Shown: in pieces, positions 33,551 to 46,190 of the stretch | Layout of the letters: each line of letters begins with the position of its first letter | Numbering within the stretch: position 1 is the stretch's first letter | Source of the DNA: Chimonanthus salicifolius | Taxonomy: Eukaryota > Streptophyta > Magnoliopsida > Laurales > Calycanthaceae | NCBI GenBank assembly: GCA_013350335.1 | Contig: CM023540.1 | Location: 1,612,001-1,676,000 of the forward strand | Reading direction: 5' to 3' | DNA: 64,000 bases | Notes under the pieces: model-generated | Told to the model about the DNA's origin: nothing | Seen by the model: the letters and a program-made list of their open reading frames with translations, nothing else | Databases searched by the model: none | Translations under genes and position numbers: made by a program

Positions 33551-34920
33551 TCAAATCTTCTTTTTCATCATCAAATTTTTTGCTTTTGCAGAGTTCATGC
33601 GGAATAATTCAGCCAACCGAGACTCCTTTTCCTTTTCTTTTCCTTTCTCCTTAGCTGAAGAATACCAGAACTTTCTACCACTAAGGTATTCAGTAACAGA
33701 TCCGTCAGGGTTAACATGAGAGTCAGGATCCCAGTGATGATGGAGATTCTCAAGGGGCACAACTTCATCATCAAAATTTTCATCTAGATCATGAAGAGAA
33801 TCCCAATCATGATCATCATTTTTCTTCTTTGGAAGATATTCTTCTAATATCTATTTAATCTTTTCTTCAAAATTAATAGATTAAACAGACATATCCATAG
33901 GATCAGGGGATTTTTCACGAGCAATTTCTTTAGCAATTTTCTTGGCTAAGAGACCAGCCATGACCGTTTCATTTTCAAGAGGTTTTTCATCTGAAAGAGG
34001 ATCATTAGTCTTTTCAGGACGAGAGATTTGATTCAAAATTCTCTCATAAGTATCATTCTATATTTTAGGCCACCATTTTTGGTACATAGTTTGAAAAAGA
34101 CAAGTGTGACCATATAAATCTTTTTTCACCTCAAATTTCCATTGGAGAATGTATGGAATATGGAACTTCGCAAAGAAACGAAGAACATTAATCATATCAC
34201 AAGAGACATTTTCTTCAACTTGGCCAAATTTAATAAATAGATAACGAAAATTATCAGGAAGGATTTTCCGGGAAGCACCAAAATGAGACCACCAAGTGAA
34301 GAAAAACCAAGATGGGAAATTACGGTGAATAGGATTGACATTAGGACTTTCTTCTTTGAATCTAATAAAACAAGAATGACTACACTGACGATTTTGCCAC
34401 ATTAACATAAATTTCCATGCATCAATATAATCCCAATAATTAAAGAACTCAGTCGAATTATAGAGCTGGACTGGTCTTGTCATGTAAAGAGGACCATCCC
34501 AATCTTCCTCAGTGAGGATTTTAAGAATAGTGAACTTTGAATAGGTGATGATACCATTTGCAATTTTGTTGTGGAAGATGAGGACGCTTTTCGTCTAATG
34601 TAAAATATTGAGATACCATTCACGGGTTTTTCTCTTGTCCAGGGAATAATAATGAAGTCCCTTTCCAAAGAGAAAATATACATTATCTTCAACAGATCTT
34701 TCTTCCATAAGACAATCTGAAGTAACAAGAGTTCTATTACCAGTGTAAAGATATAATTCTGATTGACTAGGGTCTTTTGTTGGAGTAAAACCCTTTAGTG
34801 TAAAGATATAATTCTGATTGACTAGGGTCTTTTGTTGGAGTAAAACCCTTTTTGGCTTTCTTCTTCATCTGCCAATTTCTCTTTTCTTTTCTTCTGAAAT
34901 GGAGAATAGCTATTTGCCAT
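33551..34920 (-). pseudogene. Pararetrovirus ORF2, unit D
   Basis: The ATG is at 34920 and the end at 33551. The aromatic-rich middle is open from 34483 to 34058 (WKFMLMWQNRQCSHSCFIRF and WWSHFGASRKILPDNF). The acidic tail is open from 33760. Near the start a 55-bp segment is duplicated (34742-34796 and 34797-34851), shifting the frame. An in-frame stop lies near 33885, and a small deletion near 34610 breaks the frame. The function is unknown. A length of about 430 residues is consistent with the other copies. Confidence 0.7.
34742..34851. repeat. 55-bp tandem duplication inside ORF2
   Basis: Two adjacent 55-bp copies start AGTGTAAAGATATAATTCTG. Other ORF2 copies have one. 55 is not a multiple of three, so it breaks the frame. 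Confidence 0.9.
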
Positions 34921-36840
34921 TTTGTCTTCCCTGAAGAAATTCTCTAGTAAGAAAGTTAGGGAGAGAGTTAGAATTTCCATTGATCAATTCAATTTTGAAT
35001 TCAAAGACGGATAAAATGGCTTGCCATCTGGCAAATATTTGTTTTGAAACAAGATTTTTCACATCCTTTTCTAGAATTTCTTTTGCAGCCTTGGCGTCTA
35101 CTCTGATGAGAAATTCTTTGTTTAATAAATCATGTTGGAATTTTGTTACACAAAGAACAATGGCAAGAACTTCCTTTTTGATGGTTGAATATTTCTTTTG
35201 AGCTTCATTCCAAAGACCATAATTGAATCTTATTAATTCTTCTTTTGAATCTTTTTGTTGTAAAAGGATTCCTCAATAACAGATATCTGAAGCATCTGTT
35301 TGTACTATTTTGAAAGCTTTTGGATCAGATAAACATCTGCAAGGAGGATTTTTAACTCTTTCTTTTATTTTTTTTACAGCATTGGTGTGATTTGAAGTCC
35401 ATTCTTTAGGGTTTTCCATCTTTTGCCAAGTCTTGATAGAAGAAGGCTACATAATTTAAACATCCAAGAAATCTTTTTAACATATTTTTGTCTTTGATTT
35501 CATCTAGGAATTTATTAGCAAATGGAATTACTCTGCTGGTAGGAGTAATTTTTCTGGCTTCAATTTCAAATCCTAGGAATCTGATTTTCTGTTGGAACAA
35601 GTTCATTTTCCTTTTGTACAAGACTAGAACATTTTCTTTTATAATTCTTTTGAATATATTCAAATGTTTCCAATGTTGATCCACTGATTCTGAAAAGATA
35701 AGAATGTCATCTATGTAAACAATGGTAAACTGGGTGTAGGATGAAAAGATATTATTCATGATATTTTGAAATTCAGATAGGGTATTTTTTAATCCAAAGG
35801 GCATAACATTCCATTCATAATGTCCCATGGGGACTGCAAATGCAGTTTTATATCTATCTTCTTCTTTTATCTGAATTTGCCAAAATCCTAATTTTAAGTC
35901 GAATTTTGAAAATATTTTGGCATTATTTAGCCCATTAAGCAAGTCTTGCGTATTAGGCAGGGGATACCTAATAGATTGCAATACTTTGTTTAAAGGCTTA
36001 TAATTGATAACCAATGTTGGAACTCCTCTTTCAATTTCAACGGCTTTTTCAACATAGAATGCCGTACAGCTCCAAGGAGATTTGTTTTTTCTGATCAATC
36101 CCTTTTTTAATAAATCACTTATTTCTTCTTGACAAAGTTTTAAATGTTTTACATCCATTTGGGATGGACAGGCTTTTGTAGGAATATCTTTTTCATAAAA
36201 TCCTTTAATGTATGGTAGACTTACAATATGCCTCTTTCTATTCCAGAATGCAAAGGGTAATTCAGAGCAACATTCATCTTCAAATTGCTTTGTGAGATTT
36301 TCTATTTTTTCTTTAAACTCTTTTTTCTCCAAAATTTTTGTAATTTGGGCAATTTTTATTTCACTTTTTAGTCCATTTACATAATTTTCTTTGGTGGCTA
36401 TGATTTGGTTTATCTTTTGGATCTTTGTTTCACAGGGATCATCTATGAAATCAAGATTTACATCTATGCCTTTGATATTTGTAGAGAATCCCTTAGTGTT
36501 TACTGAAAAAGGTTGGATTAAAAGGATAAACGTGGATCCAAGGAGTACATCATTAACAATATCTTCTGAAATAATAAAGGGTGAAGTAACACAGACTCCC
36601 TGGAAGCAAACATGAACATTTGGAATTTTTCTTTCTATGGAAATACTTGTTCCATTGGCGGCAGTTACAACTTGTTTTGACTTACTTGTAAATTCAATAG
36701 GAACAATTCCCAATCTAATTACATTTAAATCTGCTCCAGTGTCAATAATGGCGTTAACAATTTTCTCAAAATTTTTTATTTTTATTTTCACCTGGACTCT
36801 CCACTGTTGATAGATGCATTTCGTAGGGATTACTCCAGTA
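34910..36840 (-). pseudogene. ORF1 protease - RT - RNase H, unit D
   Basis: This is the longest open viral segment. It is open from 36791 to 35406 (461 codons) and covers the protease with an intact DTGAD (plus-strand 36729-36743) and the RT with MPFGLKN and a YIDD box (35705-35716). The RNase H follows, broken near 35275 (a CCTCAATAAC change in the Gly-rich loop) and by a roughly 23-base deletion near 35416 at the end of the RT connection. The natural end of ORF1 overlaps the ORF2 start at 34920. It would mature and reverse transcribe the viral RNA if intact. It is not intact. Confidence 0.8.
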
Positions 36841-39600
36841 GAGACTCTGCTAATTTCTCCTTTAATTCTTTAGACAAAATTTTCTTCATTGTATTCTCCG
36901 AAAGCACCATCATTTTTTAGTAAGGTAACTCTCTCATCAAGCTCATTTTGCCTTTTGGTTAATTCTAATCTTAACTCTCTGATCTCTCTTTTTTGGTCAT
37001 TTAATTCTCTTTGTAGATCTCCAAGAGTTAATGGTTTGTTTATAGTATGGATTTTTTCACTCTATCCATGAGGTCTATTAAGGAATAAGTTGGCGTATGA
37101 AATGTTTCTTTTGCCTTTTTTGGGTAATATGGAGATTCATCATTTTTGTGTTGTGAACTCTCTCCTTCTTCTTCCCCTCCCAATTTTGAAATTTGATTTA
37201 AAAATTGAACCTTTTCCTCTGGATCAGGGATATTATCAATCATTTCAAGGAGCAATTTTTGAGGGGCAGTAAGGACACGAATATGAATACCAAGATCCTC
37301 ATCAGAGGGTAATGACCATTCTTCCTCGGTACTATCATTATCAGAGTTACATGTACATGCTTGAAATTGTTTAATGAGTTGAAGATGAGGAACATTTTCT
37401 TCAACACTGGATTCATCAGTTGATGAGCTAGACTCATGTTCTTCTTGGGAATGTAATTCAGAGTCATCTCTATCAGAAATTTCTTCATCATCCTCTTTAG
37501 TAATTTTTCTCAGTTTCTTCTTAGGATATTTTTCCTTTTTGAAACATTTGTTTGAATAATGACCCTTTTTTCCACAAGTATAGCAAGTAAGTATTTTTCC
37601 AGTTGGGCTTTCTATTTTAGGATATTTTTTAGATTTTCTTTTGAATAAAGAGTACCATAATTTTTCTTTGAGAATTGACTCTTGGATCGGCTATATTTGT
37701 ATATCTTCATCATTTTATTTCTTCTTTCAGGGATAAACCTAGAATGCGAAGGTTTTCTTTTTGAGTCTAGTGTTTGGTCCAAACCAAATTGGAAGCAGAA
37801 ATCTCCTAATTCTCTATCTCCAGTATATTTTCTCATTTTTTCAGCTTGTTTACTGATCTTTCAATCAGTACAGAGCGCAATGCTGACCTTATTAATCCTT
37901 TGTATAATTCCTCCGAATGTCAGCATGCTGTAATTAATAGTACCATGCATTTCTTCTCTCAAGGAGTTACACACCTTTTCAGCAAACAAGGGTGGTAATC
38001 CTGAAATGAACAAGGGTGGTAATCCAAATATCAGAATTACAATCATTTAGTTGGTATACCTTTGATAAAAATACGTCTTTATACCAACAAAATTCTCCTA
38101 AGGTTCTACATCTTAGACGATGTAATTGCTGCATATTTTTCTCATTAATTAGAGCAATTCCTCCAGTGAATTCATTGAGGATGCATAAAAGTAGGACACT
38201 GACACAATCAGATTGTGTTTCATAATTTTCAGGGATTTGACTAGTGCCTGCTTCAAGTTTGATATTGGGATCTACTAAATTTCCTGTGATTTTATCTCTG
38301 TATATAATTCTTCCATATTCATCTAGTTTTACAGCATTTTCAATTTCAAGTCTTTGGGCTCCAGATAATCCATAATTCCACCATCCTCTTAATTCTCATT
38401 GAAAGAGGTAGTTATCTTGAGAAAGATGTTTCTCGGAGTGTTTCCCCTAACTTCATAAGCATTAGAATATATCAGCATACGATGGACCATTTGGATTATT
38501 TGATATTCAGTTAATCCATCTAGATTCCATTCATATAAGGAATTTCCCGAATATGATAGGTCATGAGTATATGTATATGGGGCTTCTTCAAGTTGCAGAT
38601 CTACAAGAGTTGGTCTGGAATAATAATTCTTTGTTGTCGGCAATTCAGCCTGGGGATTCCATTTCTTTAGGCGATTTACTAGCAAATTCTCTGCTGCAGA
38701 GACTCTGAGGATATTAAATCCTTTTCCTCCAACATTGAGGCTCTCCATTCTAGTAGCTAATTCTTTTTGCATTTCATCTGTCATTTTAAACGGTCCTTCT
38801 TGCAACATAATTCCTGATGGCAATTTTCTAGGAACACATATCGCATTTGTAGGGATTTCTTCTGAACTTTCTTCTTTTCCTTTACTGAATTTTGGTTTTG
38901 CTCTAATTATTTTTTTTATCCTATCTATTTGTTCTCCAATGGTTAATAAGGATAGATTGGTATAATTATTTTGTTCAATTCTATCTCCAAGGCTTTTTGC
39001 TACGTCAATACCATTTATTTCAGTTTTTGATTCAAATATAGACCCATCTTTGATAGGCATAGCATAATTCTTAGTTTCTTTTGATGCAGAAATATCAAGT
39101 TTTTTCCATGGAGGGTGAGATTTTTGGATTTCTTTTCCTTCAATGTCTTTCCGTGTCCTAGACGTTCTTCCTATAACTCTTATGTGTTTTGGACTTTGGT
39201 TTTCTTTCTCTTTAACCTTCCCTTTCTTAAAATATTCCATAAACCAATCAAAGAAAGGTATATTTCTTTCTTCTTCTTCCATTTGGTAATACCGTAATTC
39301 TCTCATTTTTTCTTTTTCTTCTAGGTTAAATTTCTTGAAGAACCATTCTTTCAAAGGGTGATTTTTCAGATTTTCTCTTAGATATGGTTTATCTATTTCA
39401 ATTTTTTTGACGGGTTCCTCATTTGGCTATTGAATACTAATCATTCTTATGACTCCATGGAGGAAATCATTCTCACTGGGGTTGTAGGTTCTTTCTGATG
39501 AAGTTCTTTTATATACAGGGTGTTCAATTCCACTTTCTTTATTTCTAAAAATCTTTTGATCCATTTCTTCCTTTTCACTACTTTTTTATCATCATCGACT
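36841..39600 (-). pseudogene. ORF1 linker and coat-protein region, unit D
   Basis: In reading order the region holds the charged lead (39354-38389, open for 321 codons), the capsid core, a basic tail with the zinc knuckle near 37570-37600, the acidic linker and the coiled coil (about 37000-36950). Stops include a TAA near 36874 where unit A has CAA. Frameshifts lie near 38389, 37985 (a duplicated 27-base piece, GGTGGTAATCC seen twice), 37840 and 37490. The domain order is the same as in unit A. Confidence 0.7.
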
Positions 39601-40448
39601 TCTTCAGGTTAAAACTTCTTTTTCCTTCTGTGTAGCTGGCAAAGCTTCTTCTAGCCTTTTCCATTTTTCTTCTAAAATTGACTTCAACACTACCATTTGG
39701 TAATTTGACTATGCTTTGTAAATCATCTGTTATTTTATTTACTATTGGGGTGACGTCTTCTATTTGCCAATTTTCGGGGAGAACAACTTCTTCCCAACTG
39801 ATAACTTTTGGGATAAACACATTATTATTAAAGTTTGTTTCCAGAGGACTGTGGTTTTCTCCTTATCAACCTTATCTCTATAGGCTATCATGGGGAAGAT
39901 TGAGATCATGGATTTCTAGAATATCCGATAGACTATAGCAACAGTTTTACTTCTTGGACTCATCTTTAATCCTTTACTTTGGAATCCAATGGTTGCACAA
40001 TCAAGGACATCGTCATCATGAGCATCAACTGTGATGTTTGGGAAACAATTAAAATAAACAGGTCCATGACAGAGATTTGATTCCACCATGGCATACAGAG
40101 AGTCATCAAACTCGTCATGTCTCTGATCTCGCACATAAGCACATACAGAAACATTTAATCCTAATCGAAATAGTGGTTTGATTCCTACCTGAATTAATCC
40201 TATGTGTAGGTAGTTGTATTTGGTCCTGATTTGTTCAATAATTCTTCTTTCAAGGATTTTGATTGTTTGTTTTCCTCTAGAGAGGAAAACAGTTTTCTCA
40301 ACGGTTTTAATGTGATAATCATTTTGTTCTTCAAATGTGCCATTACTATATATTTTTGTTACAGGCAAGGCTGGTATCTTCCAATTGGGTATGGCTTGGT
40401 CAAAGTTTTCATACACCTTTTCTTCAGAATTTTTTATATTTTATGGAT

Positions 40449-40453
40449 TTTCT
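40449..40453. repeat. Target-site duplication, left copy (tttct)
   Basis: TTTCT directly before the 5' LTR is repeated at 51598-51602 directly after the 3' LTR. It lies inside the viral movement-protein gene. Confidence 0.9.
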
Positions 40454-43025
40454 TGTAACACCTCAATTTCTCAACGAAGTAGATAATTATGAAAATGCCC
40501 CTGATGTGTTAAATTAATTATTTGGTGATGTCAAATAATAAAATGGTGGGGTCCATTGCTCAAATTAAGATCATATGAGCACATTATAAATGTTAAGTTT
40601 GATTGGATGGGTAATGTACATCAATTGGGTCGAAAATGGCTAAATGGGCCAAGGGGCCCAATTGGACCCAATGGGTCATAATGGATGATTTGACCATTGT
40701 GTAAGCCCAAATTTAATGGGGATAGTCCAAATTGATTGGAAATCAAGTGGAGCAAAAATGGGTAGGCTTGATGCACAAGTGAAAACCATTTAGAAATGGC
40801 AAAATCAGCCCATTAATTGGTCATGTTGTCAAAACGGGTCAAGGGGCTGATTGGGGACCCAATGGGTCGGGTTGACTAGATTGACCACAGATGACGGTGT
40901 GGGCCCTCAATTGAACTCAAGTGTGAGTTAGTTCAGCTTGAGTTGGACTGATTTGGAGTGAGTTTGATTTAAGAAAAGAGTTGACTCAAACTTAGTGCAT
41001 TAAATGTGTTGAGTTGGATGAGTTGAGTTAGAATAAAAAATATCATGAGTCAAGTGAGTCAAGAGGAAGTGGAAAGGTATTGTTAATCACACACAACTCT
41101 TGGGGAATCAATCCCAGCCGTTGAGAGTGAAGAGGTGCCTTGGCAAAGCCAAGGGACACCAAGGTTGGGCGGCATCATGCATCTCATGAGATGCATGTGT
41201 CAAATATGAAGAGTTGCAACGTTTGGGTGAAGAGGTGTCTGGGATGACACCCAACATCCCATCGTTTTTAGCAAAGTTTAATGAGGGAAAATGAATGGTA
41301 GATGGGGCTGATGTACAAAAGGGAAAGATTACCATTCTTGGCCGATTTTCACATTGAAAATCCAAGAAATTCTCATCTATCTCTCCCTCTCTTCAAACGC
41401 ATTTCCTTGGCTGAACCAGCTACTGGTGTTTCACCATTTGACCCAGCACCATTTCGGCAAGGGATTAAAGAAGAAGGAAAGAAAAGAAACAAGGGGAAAG
41501 AAGCAAGGAAATTGGTAAGCTTTTACATAAGTGTTTAGTTTAATAAAGAGCTTGAAGTTATAAATTTGAATAACATAATTTGGTCATGTATGGCCGAATT
41601 TGTCATGGGTCTAAACCTTGGATTAGATGGCTTAAAAGGATAAGAAAATATGCCATTGGGTTCGGCCAGCTTGGTTGGCCGAACCCCATGAAAAATGTGG
41701 ATTTGATTTGGATGGTTTTTGGAATTTAAAACCATACAAGTATGGGACTGTTTTTAGATGTTTTATTAGATTTAAAGTGTATGTTTTAAAAAGGTTAAAA
41801 CATAAATATGGAAGTTTGATTTAGACCTAGATGAATGATTAAGAAATTCAAAACCAAAGGTCATAGAGTTCAGCCACCATGGAGGGCTGAACCCCATGCA
41901 AATGATTGTTTGGTTTTGATGTTTTTGAAACATATAAACCATGAAGTTGGTGGACTGTTTTTGATGTTTCTTTAAGACTCAAATGCATGTTTTGAAGAGG
42001 GTTAAAAACATGGACTTGAATGACATCAAGGACTGAAGGTATCATGGGTCTAAATCATAGATTTAAATTGATGAAATGGACCATTGGGATCGGCCATCTT
42101 GAATGGCCGAATCCCATGAAGTGTTATGGTCATTTGGACAAAGTGACGAACTTATTTGGATGGTTTTGAAGGGTAAAAACATGGTAACATTGTACTGATT
42201 TTTATATGTGTAAATGACACTTAAAACATGCTTAAGAGGACGAAAACATGGACATAGGGTTCGGCCACCTTGGATGGCCGAACCCCATGAAAGAATTTGA
42301 TGATTTTGGTGAGTTAAAAACTATATAAATTATGGTGTTTTATGTGATTTGATGAAGATTAACTTGCTGTTATTGGTTGGCCAATATAGGGTTGAACCAT
42401 GTCAATGTTAGGGTTAAGTTACTGATTCAAATCATGGGAAGAGGATGGACCAATTAAATCAAGGGAACCATTGGGTTTGCCATGTGCATGGTCGAACCCC
42501 ATGGGGCTGTTTTTGGGATAAATGGACTAAGTTTATGGGTTAGGTTTGTTATTGTTTCCATGATTTCATAAAGGGTTTGAAGTATTTTAATGGAGAACCA
42601 TTCGATGACCGGGAGGGGAGCCAAGCCTAAGCGCTTGAATGTTGAACTGGACTTCTTTATTACTGTCATTTGAATTATAGTTTGTAGACATGTAATAAGT
42701 TAATACTTGGCTATGGTTTGATTAGGTTATTAACTATGGATGGTTGATTTATGTTAAGTATTAGTTGAGACTGTTACTTGCTATCTATTCATTCTATTTC
42801 CGCAGTTAGACTAGTTTATTCCGCAAGTTATTGTTAGTTCCATGTGTGTTTTATTTATCATGGTCTAATCCATGTACACATGGGTGGCCAGTTAAGGTTC
42901 AGACTTGAGTAGTCTGAACTTAACTCGCGTCGTGGCGCCTCCCGTTCTTGTTCACTCTATGTTTCTTTCAAAAGAAATTTTTAGACTCTGATTTTCGGAA
43001 GGGTGGAAATGGACGGGGTGTTACA
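40454..43025 (+). repeat. 5' LTR of the gypsy element
   Basis: It runs TGTAACACCTCAATTTC...GGGGTGTTACA. Palindromes with TTCGGCC/GGCCGAA arms lie near 41660, 41866, 42085, 42258 and 42472. A run of short GGGTCAA and GAGTTGA motifs occupies 40600-41060. The 3'-half region 42600-42900 is collinear with the other LTRs in the window (TTCCGCA, CATGTGTG, GGCCAGTTAAGG). Small ORFs within it appear accidental. Confidence 0.9.
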
Positions 43026-43027
43026 GT

Positions 43028-43040
43028 TGGTATCAGAGCG
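43028..43040 (+). other. tRNA-Met primer-binding site of the gypsy element
   Basis: TTGGTATCAGAGC two bases after the LTR end, the usual tRNA-iMet site of chromoviruses. Confidence 0.9.
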
Positions 43041-43559
43041 AAACGGGAAGTTGAATCATCGAATTAAGATTAAGACGGTTTCATGTCTCACTGACAGATA
43101 AGAATCCCAACTGACCAACTCTTCGGAGTCCGCTGACTGGGGGCCGGATTAATTTACTTCGAGTGACTCAAACTGAACAATCAATCTGAGAACGACAATG
43201 AAAGATAGCAAAGTAAAATACAGTCATCATAACTGGACATATCAAACATAGTAAAGTAGGATGTACTCCCCTGATATCCCCCATTGAGAAACAAACAACA
43301 GGAATTTAGAGCTTTCCCCAGAAATGAAAGAAACAAAGAGTGATGATTTGGTAATCTTCCCAAACAAAGTACATGATATTATGCATGATCAAATTCCCCT
43401 AAAAACCAATAGTGGTTTATTTAGAACTGTTGTTGAATATTCTTGTGTTTTAACTGTTGTGGCACAGATATGTCAAGCAACGAGGAATACACATAGTTAT
43501 GGGATAAAGGGACACCTAGTTGTCCAGTAGATTTGGTATCGACTTCCAACAATATCAGC
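43041..43559 (+). other. Gypsy leader without recognised gene
   Basis: About 520 bases between the PBS and the Cys-rich ORF. A 60-codon frame ends at the TAG at 43528, but nothing in it is recognisable. It includes ordinary AT-rich sequence and no LTR palindromes. Confidence 0.5.
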
Positions 43560-44030
43560 ATGGAAGTCAATGTGGACCTTCAAGAGGGGCCTCCCGAGGA
43601 GGAGGGATGGAACTTAGCACTATTGGAGGAGGTGAACCTAGCACCATTACTGGAGTATCTTATGGAAGATATTCCTTGGTTAATGGGACCTCCTGAAGAA
43701 GAAGAAGAGGATCTAGCACCTTTTCTGGAGGATCCTATGGCAGATGTTCCTATGATATTGGAATCGCTTGGGGAGATAGATCCCTACGATACATGTGAGT
43801 TGTGCAATCAAGACGGGCACAACTGTATGTACTGTCCTCACCCTTTAGGCATTGTCTGCCCATTCTGTGGACTGCATGGGCATGGAGAGGCGAGGACTAA
43901 TTGTCCTGATATCGGAGGACATGGGTTAATACCCTGCACGACATGTGAAGTATTGGGGCACACGGCGATGACGTGTCTTGATAACCGTTTCAAGCTCGCT
44001 GATGATGCGGGATCTTCTACGGAAGACTAG
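43560..44030 (+). CDS. Extra Cys-rich (triple zinc-knuckle-like) ORF upstream of gag
   Basis: An open frame of 156 codons from the ATG at 43560 to the TAG at 44028-44030 lies between PBS and gag, where Tekay elements normally have only leader. The N-terminal half is strongly acidic with an internal near-duplication (GPPEEE...LAPLLEYLMEDIPWL, then GPPEEEEEDLAPFLEDPMADVP). The C-terminal half has three Cys/His modules: CELCNQDGHNCMYC, CPFC-x4-H-x6-C, and CTTCEVLGHTAMTC, the last a perfect C-x2-C-x4-H-x4-C knuckle. The frame is uninterrupted although gag-pol is broken in many places. It could be a captured gag-like or host knuckle gene and might bind nucleic acid. I know no named family for it. 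Confidence 0.6.
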   Translation: MEVNVDLQEGPPEEEGWNLALLEEVNLAPLLEYLMEDIPWLMGPPEEEEEDLAPFLEDPMADVPMILESLGEIDPYDTCELCNQDGHNCMYCPHPLGIVCPFCGLHGHGEARTNCPDIGGHGLIPCTTCEVLGHTAMTCLDNRFKLADDAGSSTED

Positions 44031-44053
44031 GCTAGGAAGTAATATGAAGGGTA

Positions 44054-44076
44054 TTAAAAAGAGGGTTATTTTGTAA
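44054..44076 (+). other. Internal copy of the polypurine tract
   Basis: TTAAAAAGAGGGTTATTTTG plus TAA differs by one base from the sequence at 49023-49045 that forms the polypurine tract and the first bases of the 3' LTR. It lies 23 bases after the Cys-rich ORF. Confidence 0.7.
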
Positions 44077-44247
44077 GGGTGCATTTTGTTCTTTATAGGA
44101 TTTTGTTTCACCCTACACACCTTTGTACAAGGATGAAGTATGAATTTATATAAAGTATGCGATTTTATGATTTTAATGAGGATTTATGGCATTTAATATA
44201 TGTTTTGATGGAAATTAAGCTTATGATGTTTCCATGAATAGGAAGAA
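44077..44247 (+). other. AT-rich spacer before gag
   Basis: 170 bases of AT-rich sequence with no recognisable feature. The gag ATG at 44248 follows AGGAAGAA. Confidence 0.4.
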
Positions 44248-45650
44248 ATGGCGCCCCAGAAAAAGGTTATAAAGAATCAAAAGGGAAAAGAAAAAGTATT
44301 ACAAATCGGAGTAGGTGAAGGGGCATCAAAGAGAAGGACGCGACAAGATGGTAAAAAGAAGGATGAAGTGTTAATAATCACGCCGCAAGGGAAAGTGATA
44401 CCTCAACGTGAGAAAATTGTACATAAGGAGGTGCAATCGGTACACGACGAGGAACAGTCAGTTCATGACGAGGAGAGATCAGTTCATGAAAGATCACGCG
44501 ATGAGGAAGAATCACATCATTCTCGGCGAGAGGAGGAGGATAGTGACCCTACGTATCGATGGTACGAAGAGGAAGGTAATGACTCTTCATATCGACAGGA
44601 AGAATAAGGAAACAGCAACAGTGACGTGACTATACCACATGTACTGCATGAACTACAGAGCTTGGTACAGGCAGTAGTCACTTCTGTCCTCCAACAACAT
44701 ATGAATGGAGGTGGAAGCACGAGTGAGAATAATGACCGTAACATGGTCAGAGACTTTCAACAACATCGCCCACCTTACTTCAAGGGCAGAGAAGGGCCTG
44801 TCGGGGTGGAGAACTGGTTGGAAAAGATCTCCCACATACTGACTCTTTTGAATATCAAGAGTCATGCTCACAAAATTCTATTGGCCATGTCACAGCTAAT
44901 AGATGATGCTGCTAAATGGTGGAAAGTAGTGGAGAAACAGCAGGCACTTGTGGCAGAAGGAGAAAGAATTGCTGTGACCTGGGAGCAATTCTCAGCGACA
45001 TTCTTAGAGTGCTATTTCCCGGAGGAAGAGAGGGAACGTCAGATTTAGGCCTTTATGACATTAGTACAAGGCTCGCTGACGGTGGCTGAGTATCACCAAG
45101 AATTTCTCGGCCTGTCAATTTATGCTTTCTATGTTGTGGACACGGAATATCGGAGGGCTCGCAAGTTCGAGCGTGGGTTACGGCCAAACATTAGGGCCAG
45201 GGTAACCGTGTTCAAAGCAACCACGCTGGCGGAAGTGGTCAGCAGGGCTACCATTGTGGAACAAGAATTGGCAGCATTTGCAAGAGTGGACAACCGCCGA
45301 GCGCCGAGTGGGAGGGGTGCGTATCAACCCAACAAGAAGTTCAGATCGAACTTCAGCAGACCCTCGCCGTCTGTTGGATCAACTGGGGCCTTTCGTCCCA
45401 ATCAGCCCTCCCAATCTGTAGCAGTCACTCAAGCATCTAGAGGAGTGAACACCTGCTATCACTGTGATCAACCAGGTCACTTCAGAAAGGACTGCCCAAA
45501 ACTCAACAGGCTGTCATACTCCAGAGGATCATTTCGTCCTCCAGTTAGACCGGTAAACTCCAGAGGAGGCAGAATGCAAAGTCGGGGAGGTCGAGGGTCT
45601 AACCCTGCTGGAGCGGGACGATTATTTACTCTAACTTCTCCAGAAGAAGA
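44248..45650 (+). pseudogene. gag: gag of the Tekay-type element
   Basis: The ATG at 44248 starts MAPQKKVIKNQKGKEKV, a basic lead. A repeated HDEEQSVHDEERSVHE stretch follows, then the retrotransposon gag core (about 44750-45260: FKGREGPVGVENWLEKISHI, DDAAKWWK, WEQFSATFLECYFPEEERER) and the nucleocapsid knuckle [14 protein letters not shown] (about 45455-45496, C-x2-C-x4-H-x4-C). One frame runs throughout, with stops at 44605 (TAA) and 45046 (TAG). Both are C-to-T changes of a likely Gln codon. It would form the particle if intact. Confidence 0.88.
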
Positions 45651-46190
45651 AGATCATGCGGTGATACAGGGTATGGCGGTAGTGAGTAGTTCTTATGCAT
45701 ATGCACTATTTGATTCTGGAGCATCACACTCCTTCATAGCTGCATCATTTATTACTGCTTCTGGTACTCTAGTTCAAAGATTAGCCAAAACACTCACAAT
45801 TGTGTCCCCTGTCGGAGACTCGGCATTAGGACTTATATGTAAGGCGGTTAACACTGAATTAGCTGGACTCAGATTTGAGTTCAATTATCTGGTGCTTGAC
45901 ATGTCTGAGTATGATATAATATTTGGCATGGATTGGTTGGCTAAGTTTCATGCCAACATCGACTGTTATCGTCGAAGAGTGACATTTATGTCACTCGAGG
46001 GCAAACAATGCGTAGTTCGCGCAGATAAACAGAGTGGATTGCAGGAAGGGTTAAACCACGTGGTATTGAATAATATCACCATAAATAAAGCTCCAGTTAC
46101 TGAACTTCTGACAATTGTACAAGAATTTACAGATGTATTTCCAAAGGAACTCCCTGGTTTACCACCTATGAGGGAGATTAACTTTGAAAT
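45651..46190 (+). pseudogene. Gypsy aspartic protease region
   Basis: The active site DSGASHSF is at 45712-45735 in the same frame as gag. It is followed by the flap region and the [15 protein letters not shown] motif (about 45927-45965), as in the retropepsin domain of Ty3/gypsy elements. This part is open without stops. It would cleave the gag-pol polyprotein. Confidence 0.85.

Noticed and set aside
40454..43025. 5' LTR taken as another solo LTR next to a separate element
   Set aside because: The matching TTTCT duplication, the PBS directly after it and the near-identical 3' LTR show it is part of one complete element.
43324..43530. Frame in the gypsy leader before the Cys-rich ORF
   Set aside because: No recognisable domain, and ends 30 bases before the Cys-rich ORF in another frame. 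Could be chance.
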